This document shows positions 26,773 through 34,113 of a DNA stretch of 39,737 bases, piece by piece. Both the position numbers and the translations under genes were made by a program. Source of the DNA: CAYJAZ01 sp964371865 (lineage in GTDB: Bacteria > Desulfobacterota > Desulfovibrionia > Desulfovibrionales > Desulfovibrionaceae); the NCBI GenBank assembly GCA_964371865.1, contig CAYJOR010000023.1, positions 1-39,737 of the forward strand, read 5' to 3'. The stretch's first letter is position 1; each line of letters starts with the position of its first letter. Under the pieces are notes generated by a model. The model saw only the letters and a list, made by a program, of their open reading frames with translations. It ran no database searches and was not told the origin of the DNA.

Positions 26773-26802
26773 ACTATAGTTCAAACTCTTATTTTTTGGC
26801 AA
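26773..26802 (-). promoter_or_regulatory. Promoter of the HD-Hsp90 gene
   Basis: On the minus strand TTGCCA (26,802-26,797) and TATAGT (26,778-26,773) are 18 bases apart, in the 94-bp gap after the SIR2 gene. The gene can thus be transcribed independently of, or in addition to, read-through from the SIR2 gene. Confidence 0.6.
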
Positions 26803-26826
26803 ACCTATATTTATTCTAAATATAAA

Positions 26827-29800
26827 CTAATTTAATGTTTCACTCAGACTTTTTAGAGTAACTAACTTTTTATCGCACTTAACACGATTATTTTGCTCTA
26901 ACGTTCTTACAACTTCTGAGAGTTTGTGCAATTCATACTTTGGTGTCGTAGTTGAAATAAGCTGAGAAAGAAGATCTAATGTTTCTGTTGGATAGATTTC
27001 ATCTATTTTATTTTTATGCAAGGTTACAAGTACGTATGAAACATCATCAATTGACTCAATCCATTCTGCAAAAAGAGTATATGCATGTATAAATTTTTCT
27101 TTAAATTCTATTGCAATTCTTGCTAAATAATAACTTAGTGTTTTAGATATTATTTTTTTATCTTTATGGAACGACTTCTCCCAAAATGGTAAAAAATACT
27201 GTTCAAATAACTCCTCTTTTTTATCAGAAAATTCAACTATATCAATGACTGTTTGTAGTAGAATTTCAAGTGAGCTTGGATTCATAAAAAACTCAATTGG
27301 ATACTCTGCATAGGATATGGTTGAAGATTCTTTTCTGAACACAATATAAGTTAATACTTGTATATAAGATTCAGAGTATGGACCGAGTTCGTTTAAGTTG
27401 TTTGCTAAACTTAAGAAGCTATCTTTCATCTTTGCTAACATATCGAGGGTGAACTTAGGTTGAATAAGATAGCCTTGCCACAATGCATATGAATTACTTC
27501 TACTTGAAGATGTATCAAATAGTGGTAAAAACTTTTCACTTGTCCATTGGTTATCAACTCTAAATAATGCATATAAGTTTGTAGCAAGAATAATTTTTGC
27601 ATCTAAAATATTGGGTGAATTTGATTCAATAATTTGATTCAAATTGAGTAAAATATTTTTTTCAATTTTCGTGTTATCATGCAAGTCATATGTGTACCAA
27701 ACATTTATAAGTCCTTCAGTTGCTATTCCAATAGGGCTATTGATCGCACGTGTAGGAAAATCAATATTATCATTCTCTATATCATCCACGAGTAAGTTTT
27801 TAAAGCTATATAATGTGAATAGTCTAGCATATAGTTTTAAAACAATATTTCTGAAGTTTTTATTATTTGAAAGTGCTTTAATGTAAGTTGCATAATACCA
27901 TGCTGTTGCATCAATAACCTCATATGGCATCGAATATAAAATTTTGATTAAAGGAGTATGCGGAAAATCGTTTAAATTTGTAATAGTTTCATCATTACTA
28001 GTGTGCCCTTTTTGAGAGGAAATATACATAATTTCTTTTAGTACATCTGCTGAATAGATATTCTCTTTATGAAGTTCATATACAGCGTTTATTGTTTCTC
28101 TAAAATATTCTTTACAAACTGCCTTTAATAAATCTTCACTTTTAGAGTTAGTAGGTTTTATAACAGTTTCATAATTTTTTATCCAAGCTATAATTTCTTG
28201 TGTGTTTTTAGGTAAACTTTGTAAATCGCTCTTTTCTAAAACATCTCCTCCCCAGTGAGTTGACACCCAAATAGCAAATTCATTTTGTTCACTGTCTTGT
28301 ATTTTCTTAATTTCTTTGTAAGAATATTTTTTGAGAAATAAAATTGATGCAGTAGTGAGCTTAGGATTACTTTTTGCTAACTTTGATAAATATAATTTTT
28401 GTTTATACTCCTTATAGTTATTCCATTTTTCTTCTGTGTACTCTGCGTGATATTCTTGTTTATTGGGGCCACGTAAAATTGCTTTTTCAAGTTTGATTAA
28501 GGAAGTTTTATCCATGTACTTTGCTTGACTTGATATAAGTTGTAAAACCTCGCGAATATAAGTTGAATCCCAAAGTATATTTGACTTTTCATCTAACAAC
28601 CATTTTACCCAAACTGATGAAGTAATGTTTCCATCTCTAAGAGATTTATCAGTAAAATTAGCAGTATAAAGAGCTAATCTTTTAAAAATTTTATACGGAT
28701 AATTAAACCAATTAATCGCAATATTTTTTGCTTCTATTGGATTTATTTTTCTGTAACCATGCCAACCATCACGTAACAATTCAACCATAGCACCTAAAGA
28801 ATAATGTCCAGTATTTTGCTCATGGGGGGATATCGAACGCAATGAAAATTGAAATGGAAGAACAGTATCAGGTTCTTCGTTTATCTCTTGTAATAAAAGT
28901 AGCTTTTCTATAAAGTTCTTTTCAATTAGCTGCAGTAAATTTGGACACTCTTCCCAAACATAACTATTGTTTTTAAAAAACTCTTTTAGGTGGCGACTAG
29001 TAAATTCTAATTCTACTGATATTTGTTCTTTTCTTGCTTCATCATATTTATAGGGCTTTTTATACACAACTCTAGGAGTTAGTAAAGATAGAATTTTTTG
29101 ATTTAGTTGTTGTGGGAGGTGTCTTATGTTAGAACTTAGATTTGAATATATAAAATTTAACTGATGTTCTTGATAATTATTGTTTATTAAGCTCAGCCAA
29201 CAGTTTAATAAATTTTTACTTATTAAATATTTTACTTTTTCTGAGTTTTCTTTTTTCATTTTTTCTGCTTCTTCAGAAAATATTGTATAGTGGGCGTATA
29301 GTGCACTTTCCAAATCAGAAAAAAATGATTTGCTAAACCTATATTTTGCAGAAGAAAGAATATGAAACAGCTCATGATTCGCTAAATTTTTATAAATCAA
29401 AGTGAAAATTGCTTTTTGTAAGTTTATCCATATTTCTTTTTCTTCTTTATATTTTTCATGAATATCAAAAATTTTTAAGTTTAGTTCAATAAATTCAAAT
29501 ACATTATAAGTCTTGCATCCTAGATCTTTTGTATATGCCTTAAGATGAGAGCTTGATGTAAAGAGAAGCATATTGTTTTTAGCAGTGATAAGAGGCTCTA
29601 AAAAAACATTTATCCATTCAATATTTAGGTTTTCAAGAGTTGCTAAGTGATTACTGATATTTTTATCGCCACTTAAAAGAGTAAATACAACTTGCTTTTT
29701 AATATTGTCCTCAACTGTTGTTGTAGGCAAAAGTTTCATGTTCTCAGAAAGTATAGTTTTTTTTCCTATTATTCCTGCAGAATACGAATTTGCCCAATTT

Positions 29801-30684
29801 TCAAGTGTCTTAGAAAGAAGTGAGTGCTTATCTTCATCTAAATATGGAATAGGACAATTAATTCCTTTATTTTTCCATTCTGTAATCACTTTGTCTTTTT
29901 CATCCTGTTTACTATGTGAAACAAAAGCATAATTTGGCAAGAAATTTTCACCTTGTTCACGCTCAGCTAATAAAGCATCAGTCATGTAGCGCAGTATTGG
30001 GTCATTAATACTATAGCCAACAAAGCAAACTATATAATCAGTAAATAACTTTGCTAGAAATCTAGTCGCCCACGCATTAAGTAAATAGGCTCTACCAAAA
30101 TCACCACTTGTCAAAATTAGATTTTCTAGTTCATAAGAATCTGTTGAATATTCATTTGGTAAAAGACCGTGTATATATGCTATTCCGTTCCAGTTTTTGT
30201 CTGGAACTGGGAGGGTTGGCGCTACATAAGATTTTGGATTCTCATTTATAACGTTACTTGCATGAAGAAAAAACTTATCATAGTTTGTTGTTACTATCTT
30301 TATCTTTCCCGATTTATTTTTTGCAAGCTTGAGTAAAGCAATATGGTTTACTAACTCACTAGTATTAGGGGTTTTACAAGCTAAAATTTTATAGGTAGCT
30401 TCTCTTAAACACTTTCTTCCATTCGCATAGCGTTGCTCAAGTAAATGTAGAACAGTATCATATTGCTTACTTGTGAATTTACCGTTTTTTGATTCATATA
30501 AGTTACTTTCATACTCACTTTTTTTTGTACGTAAATGACTATAAATACCTTCAACTAAATCGTGAAAAAGGGGTAAGCCTGCTGGATAAGAAATTCCTGC
30601 GCCACAAAAAAACACAACCTTTCCTTCTTCATGAGCTTGTAGAAGTTCAAAAGGAATATGAGGACCTTTGGGAGTAAACTGCAT
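26827..30684 (-). CDS. Large SIR2-domain defence-type protein
   Basis: I start at the ATG at 30684 because AGGTGGGA precedes it by 6 bases; the GTG at 30696 overlaps that site. The product is 1285 residues. Residues about 10-260 form a SIR2-like NAD-binding domain: FFCGAGISYPAGLP (about 25-38), TTNYD (132-136, Asn134), AYIHG (His162), SGDFGRAY (183-190) and FVGYSINDPILRYM (about 221-234). In defence proteins such domains usually destroy NAD+ when triggered by phage. The remaining ~1000 residues are Lys/Asn-rich and helical with no recognised motif; they may correspond to the DUF4020 type often found behind SIR2, which I cannot confirm. This long region is the likely sensor or oligomerisation part. 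The gene has a strong promoter and is followed by the HD-Hsp90 gene. Confidence 0.88.
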   Translation of the reverse strand: MQFTPKGPHIPFELLQAHEEGKVVFFCGAGISYPAGLPLFHDLVEGIYSHLRTKKSEYESNLYESKNGKFTSKQYDTVLHLLEQRYANGRKCLREATYKILACKTPNTSELVNHIALLKLAKNKSGKIKIVTTNYDKFFLHASNVINENPKSYVAPTLPVPDKNWNGIAYIHGLLPNEYSTDSYELENLILTSGDFGRAYLLNAWATRFLAKLFTDYIVCFVGYSINDPILRYMTDALLAEREQGENFLPNYAFVSHSKQDEKDKVITEWKNKGINCPIPYLDEDKHSLLSKTLENWANSYSAGIIGKKTILSENMKLLPTTTVEDNIKKQVVFTLLSGDKNISNHLATLENLNIEWINVFLEPLITAKNNMLLFTSSSHLKAYTKDLGCKTYNVFEFIELNLKIFDIHEKYKEEKEIWINLQKAIFTLIYKNLANHELFHILSSAKYRFSKSFFSDLESALYAHYTIFSEEAEKMKKENSEKVKYLISKNLLNCWLSLINNNYQEHQLNFIYSNLSSNIRHLPQQLNQKILSLLTPRVVYKKPYKYDEARKEQISVELEFTSRHLKEFFKNNSYVWEECPNLLQLIEKNFIEKLLLLQEINEEPDTVLPFQFSLRSISPHEQNTGHYSLGAMVELLRDGWHGYRKINPIEAKNIAINWFNYPYKIFKRLALYTANFTDKSLRDGNITSSVWVKWLLDEKSNILWDSTYIREVLQLISSQAKYMDKTSLIKLEKAILRGPNKQEYHAEYTEEKWNNYKEYKQKLYLSKLAKSNPKLTTASILFLKKYSYKEIKKIQDSEQNEFAIWVSTHWGGDVLEKSDLQSLPKNTQEIIAWIKNYETVIKPTNSKSEDLLKAVCKEYFRETINAVYELHKENIYSADVLKEIMYISSQKGHTSNDETITNLNDFPHTPLIKILYSMPYEVIDATAWYYATYIKALSNNKNFRNIVLKLYARLFTLYSFKNLLVDDIENDNIDFPTRAINSPIGIATEGLINVWYTYDLHDNTKIEKNILLNLNQIIESNSPNILDAKIILATNLYALFRVDNQWTSEKFLPLFDTSSSRSNSYALWQGYLIQPKFTLDMLAKMKDSFLSLANNLNELGPYSESYIQVLTYIVFRKESSTISYAEYPIEFFMNPSSLEILLQTVIDIVEFSDKKEELFEQYFLPFWEKSFHKDKKIISKTLSYYLARIAIEFKEKFIHAYTLFAEWIESIDDVSYVLVTLHKNKIDEIYPTETLDLLSQLISTTTPKYELHKLSEVVRTLEQNNRVKCDKKLVTLKSLSETLN

Positions 30685-30715
30685 AGACGTTCCCACCTAC
30701 TATTATATTTATAAT

Positions 30716-30744
30716 ATTATAAATCATATTAAATTCTTAATCAA
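30716..30744 (-). promoter_or_regulatory. Promoter of the SIR2 gene
   Basis: On the minus strand TTGATT (30,744-30,739) and a perfect TATAAT (30,721-30,716) are 17 bases apart, 31 bases before the chosen start codon. Confidence 0.8.
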
Positions 30745-30835
30745 TTAGATTCTACTTTAAATTTTAATTATATTATTTATTGAAAACGATCTCTAAATAG
30801 TGCAGAATCAAATAACATTAGCTGCAGGAGAAAAA

Positions 30836-31162
30836 ATGCCCACTTCACAAGAATTTATAGAATTTGTCTGCGAACAGATCGACTCAATCGGAACAATCAG
30901 ATATCGCAAAATGTTTGGCGAATACATGGTTTATGCGAATGATAAGCCCATTCTCTTGGTGTGCGATAACACTGTTTATGTAAAAATGCTTGAACCTATT
31001 GAAAAAGAACTTTCTAATCCCGAAAAAGGAGTGCCTTATAAAGGAGCTAAAGAGCATTTTATTTTAGATATTGACGATGAAGAGCTTGCTATTAAAATCA
31101 CTACAATCCTTAAAAAAATTACTCCTCTCCCAAAACCTAAAAAGAAGAAAATAAAGGAATAA
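30836..31162 (+). CDS. TfoX N-terminal-domain protein
   Basis: The start is the ATG at 30836 with GGAG five bases upstream; an in-frame GTG at 30800 has no ribosome binding site. The 108-residue protein is a single TfoX_N domain (EFVCEQIDSIGTIRYRKMFGEYMVY ... CDNTVYVKM ... PYKGAKEHFILDID) with a basic Lys/Pro tail. TfoX regulates competence in gamma-proteobacteria, but lone N-terminal domains like this are widespread and of uncertain function. The next gene starts 3 bases after its stop, so they form a pair. A weak promoter (TTGAAA at 30,780, CAGAAT at 30,803) is possible. Confidence 0.8.
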   Translation: MPTSQEFIEFVCEQIDSIGTIRYRKMFGEYMVYANDKPILLVCDNTVYVKMLEPIEKELSNPEKGVPYKGAKEHFILDIDDEELAIKITTILKKITPLPKPKKKKIKE

Positions 31163-31165
31163 ATA

Positions 31166-31618
31166 ATGAACTACACAATTAGAAAAGCAGAAGAAAAAGA
31201 TAAAGAACAAGTTCTCGCACTTGGCAGAAAAATTGTAGACAAATACGAACGTACCCATTTAGGCGATGATGTCGTCAATGAATATATTGGCAGTGGTTCA
31301 TGTGACAACGACTTTCTTCAAGTATACGATAACATTACCCTACTCTTTGACGATGAACAACTTATTGGATTTATAGTAACTTCTGAAAATGAAATTCAAG
31401 GTTTTCTTATAGATATCCCTTACTGGGGAATAGGTGCGGCTCAGTATCTGTTTAATTATGCAGTAAAAAATATTTTCAAAAATCATAATGAAATCACTCT
31501 TGAATGCTTTGTAAATAGCCCAAGAGCAAATGCTTTTTATAAGAAAATGGGGTTTATTCCGGGCGAAATTGTTAATGGTGTAGGCGCAGAAAGAATTGTT
31601 TATTCAAAGAAAATTTAA
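31166..31618 (+). CDS. GNAT-family N-acetyltransferase
   Basis: This 150-residue cytosolic enzyme should transfer acetyl from acetyl-CoA to an unknown amine. It shows the GNAT order: N-terminal YTIRKAEEKDKEQVLALG, beta-sheet FDDEQLIGFIVTSENEIQGFLIDIPYWGIGAAQYLFNYA (acetyl-CoA loop, about 78-110), and the C-terminal NSPRANAFYKKMGF (about 123-136). The usual Gln/Arg of the Q/R-x-x-G-x-G/A signature is Pro here. AAGGA precedes the start by 7 bases. It forms a two-gene unit with the TfoX-like gene and is followed by a decayed acetyltransferase copy. Confidence 0.85.
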   Translation: MNYTIRKAEEKDKEQVLALGRKIVDKYERTHLGDDVVNEYIGSGSCDNDFLQVYDNITLLFDDEQLIGFIVTSENEIQGFLIDIPYWGIGAAQYLFNYAVKNIFKNHNEITLECFVNSPRANAFYKKMGFIPGEIVNGVGAERIVYSKKI

Positions 31619-31627
31619 TATCTGAAA

Positions 31628-32098
31628 ATGATCAAAGAAATCACACTCAAGAAAAAAGACTATCTTAATTTACTTCTTCTTGATGATGAACAAGAGTATG
31701 ATTAATAAGTACTTGAACATGGCAAAATGTATGCTCTTGAAATTAAGAATGAAGTTATAGGTACTTGTGTTATTACAGATGAAGGGAATAGTTTTGTTGA
31801 AATAAAAACACTACAACAAAACCTGAATGCCAAACAAGGATATGGAAAACAACTAATTGATTTTCTAGTAAAAAAAATATTCACTTACTCACAAGTCCAT
31901 CATTGTTAGAACTGGTGAAAATCTCCTTACACTTCCTTTTTACAAGAAATATGGTTTTACAAAATCCTGTAAAATAGAGAATTTTTTATAGATAATTACG
32001 ATGATGCTATCTTTGAAGAACACATTCAACTTATTGATATAATTCATCTTACACGAAAACATAAGCATTTTTCAATTTATCACATAAAAAAATATTGA
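31628..32098 (+). pseudogene. Decayed GNAT-family acetyltransferase
   Basis: A former gene of about 155 codons can be followed across three frames. From the ATG at 31628 the frame meets a double stop (31,703-31,708). It then continues in the same frame through MYALEIKNEVIGTCVITDEG and KQGYGKQLIDFLVKK, an acetyl-CoA-loop-like stretch. After an eight-A run it shifts to a frame reading RTGENLLTLPFYKKYGF. After a six-T run it shifts again and reads DNYDDAIFEEHIQLIDII before TGA. The frame changes fall in homopolymers, so sequencing error is possible for them, but not easily for the TAATAA. Confidence 0.75.
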
Positions 32099-32125
32099 AA
32101 TTCGCCTCTCTTTGTGCGATTATAG

Positions 32126-32203
32126 CTTAGTTCGTACCCTCTAAGAATACGAACTAGGTGCTCAAAACACCTTTACCTCATGCGGGCTGTGAACCAATCA
32201 CAG
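32126..32203 (+). other. Cluster of overlapping hairpins
   Basis: The first hairpin pairs 32,126-32,136 with 32,148-32,158 (11 pairs, one G-U, core TTCGTA/TACGAA). A second, AGGTG/CACCT (32,156-32,160 with 32,168-32,172), overlaps its 3' arm, so the two exclude each other. A third pairs CTGTG with CACAG (32,187-32,203). Together they look like a leader or attenuator upstream of the GC-rich element that follows. Confidence 0.4.
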
Positions 32204-32254
32204 GGTCGCTTTCTCCACTCGCTGGTTTTGTGCGACTCTTTTGTTGCGTGTACG

Positions 32255-32328
32255 GCCGGGAGTGTGAGGAATAGAAAACCTTTCGAGGAAATAACTCCGC
32301 CGTGCATGAGCGGTTTTGAGCTCCCGGC
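32255..32328 (+). ncRNA. GC-rich 74-nt structured element, possible antisense-type RNA
   Basis: GCCGGGAG (32,255-32,262) pairs perfectly with CTCCCGGC (32,321-32,328), enclosing 58 bases. These contain a CCT-TTCG-AGG mini-hairpin and CCGC...GCGG (about 32,297-32,313). Four T follow. The stretch is much richer in G+C than its surroundings and holds no credible ORF. Its size and closing stem recall the ~77-nt C4 antisense RNAs of P1/P7-type phages, which also sit in repressor regions. That identity is a hypothesis. Confidence 0.4.
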
Positions 32329-32366
32329 TTTTACATATTTGTAAAAGCTGAACTGTAATTATACAG
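32327..32366 (+). promoter_or_regulatory. Two dyads before the CI-type repressor gene
   Basis: GCTTTTACA-TATT-TGTAAAAGC (32,327-32,348) is a perfect palindrome with 9-bp arms. CTGTA-ATTA-TACAG (32,353-32,366) is a second, ending at the ribosome binding site GGGAG. Paired dyads directly before a repressor gene are typical autoregulatory operators. The first could also act as a hairpin ending the upstream element. Confidence 0.5.
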
Positions 32367-32375
32367 GGAGTTGTT

Positions 32376-32729
32376 ATGAATAAAGCAACAAGTAAAAAAA
32401 TCATAGTTTCAGAGGAATCCTTCAAGAGACTATATCAAGCGACGGACTGCAAAACTCAAGTTGAACTCGCAGAATTTTTAGGAATTACCCAATCCTCTAT
32501 TTCAGACGCAAAAAAGAGAAAATCTATACCCTCAGAATGGCTTATCACAATCCTTTTAGAACGCGATATAAGTCCAAAATGGATTTTAATAGGTGAAGGT
32601 TCACGATATTTGTCTTCAAACGATACAATCTCAACAATTCCTCAAATTATCTGTCCATACTTTCGAAATCTACAAGATTTTACAAATGATGAACTTCTAA
32701 AAGAGCTTTCACAAAGACTTCAAGGTTAA
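32376..32729 (+). CDS. CI-type helix-turn-helix repressor (short)
   Basis: The 117-residue protein has an N-terminal phage CI-repressor HTH (about 12-75: YQATDCKTQVELAEFLGITQSSISDAKKRKSIPSEWLITILLERDISPKWILIGEG), the layout of Bac_CI_repr proteins. It has only ~40 further residues and no S24 peptidase domain, so it cannot be switched by RecA-type self-cleavage. GGGAG lies 5 bases before the ATG. It follows the structured GC-rich region and two dyads, and converges on mcrC. It probably regulates itself and nearby island promoters. Confidence 0.82.
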   Translation: MNKATSKKIIVSEESFKRLYQATDCKTQVELAEFLGITQSSISDAKKRKSIPSEWLITILLERDISPKWILIGEGSRYLSSNDTISTIPQIICPYFRNLQDFTNDELLKELSQRLQG

Positions 32730-32796
32730 GGTAATTCAGCTATCCTTACAATCAACTAACTTTAAGTGAAAAGCTAATCCTTTATGAACGATCCAA

Positions 32797-34089
32797 TCAA
32801 AGTTTATTACTGAACTGTATTGGCAATTTTTCTATATTATTTTCAATATTCAGTAGATCTACAAAGCACACATCAATATGAATATTATCTTCTTTGGCAA
32901 AGTATGACATAATCTTGTTTTCTGAAAAAGTATCATTTTTAGGGTAAACTAAAATAACTTTTTTTGAGTCATATTTTTTTTGATAAGCATACATTTGATA
33001 CATGTCAGTCTGAGAAATTCCATAATTATTTTTATTCTCAGAAAGTATTTTCCATTTTGTGTCTAATAAGATTATTGATTTATCGTCTTTATCTGTAAGT
33101 TTTATATCAGGTCTCAATCTAAATCTTTTGGGCTCTTCAAATAAGTAGTATCCTCTATCCTGTGTTGAAATTGCATAATTTTCCTTGAAACTACTCTGTT
33201 TAAGCTTTGAGGCAACATAACTTTCAAAAAGGATTTCCATTGGAAATAAAAGTGCAAAAGCTTTTTCAGTGCCCATAAATGAGGTAAAACTTTTTTTCAT
33301 TAAAAAGATATTACACCATGCGAGTGCAAGCTCATAGTCCTTATTCATTCTATCAGAAATACACTTTGAACTGTCATCTATAAAATTATTAGAAGAAGGA
33401 ACAAGGGAAAAGTCATCTAATAAATTTTTTATATCATTTTTATTTTTGATAGAGCGAGTATAAAAATAAAGCTTTTTTAGTGTTGTCTTTATTAATCTAT
33501 TTTCAGGGCAGTTAGTGTTATATTCGTCAAATTCAACATAATTTCTTTCTCTATGGACTATATTCTTCTTTATATGCTCAGAGAATAAAAGTTTACCTTT
33601 TAAAATTGTTTGATTTTCTTCAACTCTTTGATAGTGACATTTAAGTCCTTTTTTAGAGATAGCTAGAACTTCATTTACAAACATACGAATAAATATTTCA
33701 AAAATATTCATTTTTTCAATATTAAGGTGTGCCGTTTGAATATTTTTGTACGGCGCATTCCCTAAAGTTTTTAGCATTCTTATAAGCAATTTCTTTATTT
33801 CCGACTCTGTTGTAAAGTCAGGATTATCAGAATATATTTTGGGTAAAATTTCAATTGTTATTCCATTGGTAAGGCAAATCACGCCAACATGATTTTTTGC
33901 TGAAATAACCTTGCCAATACCTTTTCGCACGCTAAGACTCAATAATTCGCTTGCTGTTGATTCATCTGATTTTTGTGTAAGAATAAAGTTTTCAAGCAAG
34001 GCAAAAGTCTCTTTTGAAAGACTTTGACACCCTGCAATCTCTTTATCACAAACAAGTGATCCGTATTCTATAAGCGTTATCGTTTGCAC
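32797..34089 (-). CDS. mcrC: McrC-type nuclease subunit of an McrBC system
   Basis: This 430-residue partner of McrB supplies the nuclease. The N-terminal part (MQTITLIEYGSLV ... KNHVGVICLTNGITIEILPKIY) is typical of McrBC component proteins. The C-terminal PD-(D/E)XK core is visible as RPDIKLTDKDDKSIILLDTKWK (about 338-360), with Asp in RPDI and the D-T-K motif. McrBC cuts modified DNA; here the modified base or other trigger is unknown. It begins 24 bp after the mcrB stop, so the two form an operon transcribed leftwards. Confidence 0.88.
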   Translation of the reverse strand: MQTITLIEYGSLVCDKEIAGCQSLSKETFALLENFILTQKSDESTASELLSLSVRKGIGKVISAKNHVGVICLTNGITIEILPKIYSDNPDFTTESEIKKLLIRMLKTLGNAPYKNIQTAHLNIEKMNIFEIFIRMFVNEVLAISKKGLKCHYQRVEENQTILKGKLLFSEHIKKNIVHRERNYVEFDEYNTNCPENRLIKTTLKKLYFYTRSIKNKNDIKNLLDDFSLVPSSNNFIDDSSKCISDRMNKDYELALAWCNIFLMKKSFTSFMGTEKAFALLFPMEILFESYVASKLKQSSFKENYAISTQDRGYYLFEEPKRFRLRPDIKLTDKDDKSIILLDTKWKILSENKNNYGISQTDMYQMYAYQKKYDSKKVILVYPKNDTFSENKIMSYFAKEDNIHIDVCFVDLLNIENNIEKLPIQFSNKL

Positions 34090-34113
34090 ACTTTCCTCAG
34101 TTTTCTAAATATG

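Noticed and set aside
32198..32425. 75-codon minus-strand ORF
   Set aside because: It overlaps the structured GC-rich element and the start of the CI-type repressor gene; its protein is low-complexity without a recognisable domain.
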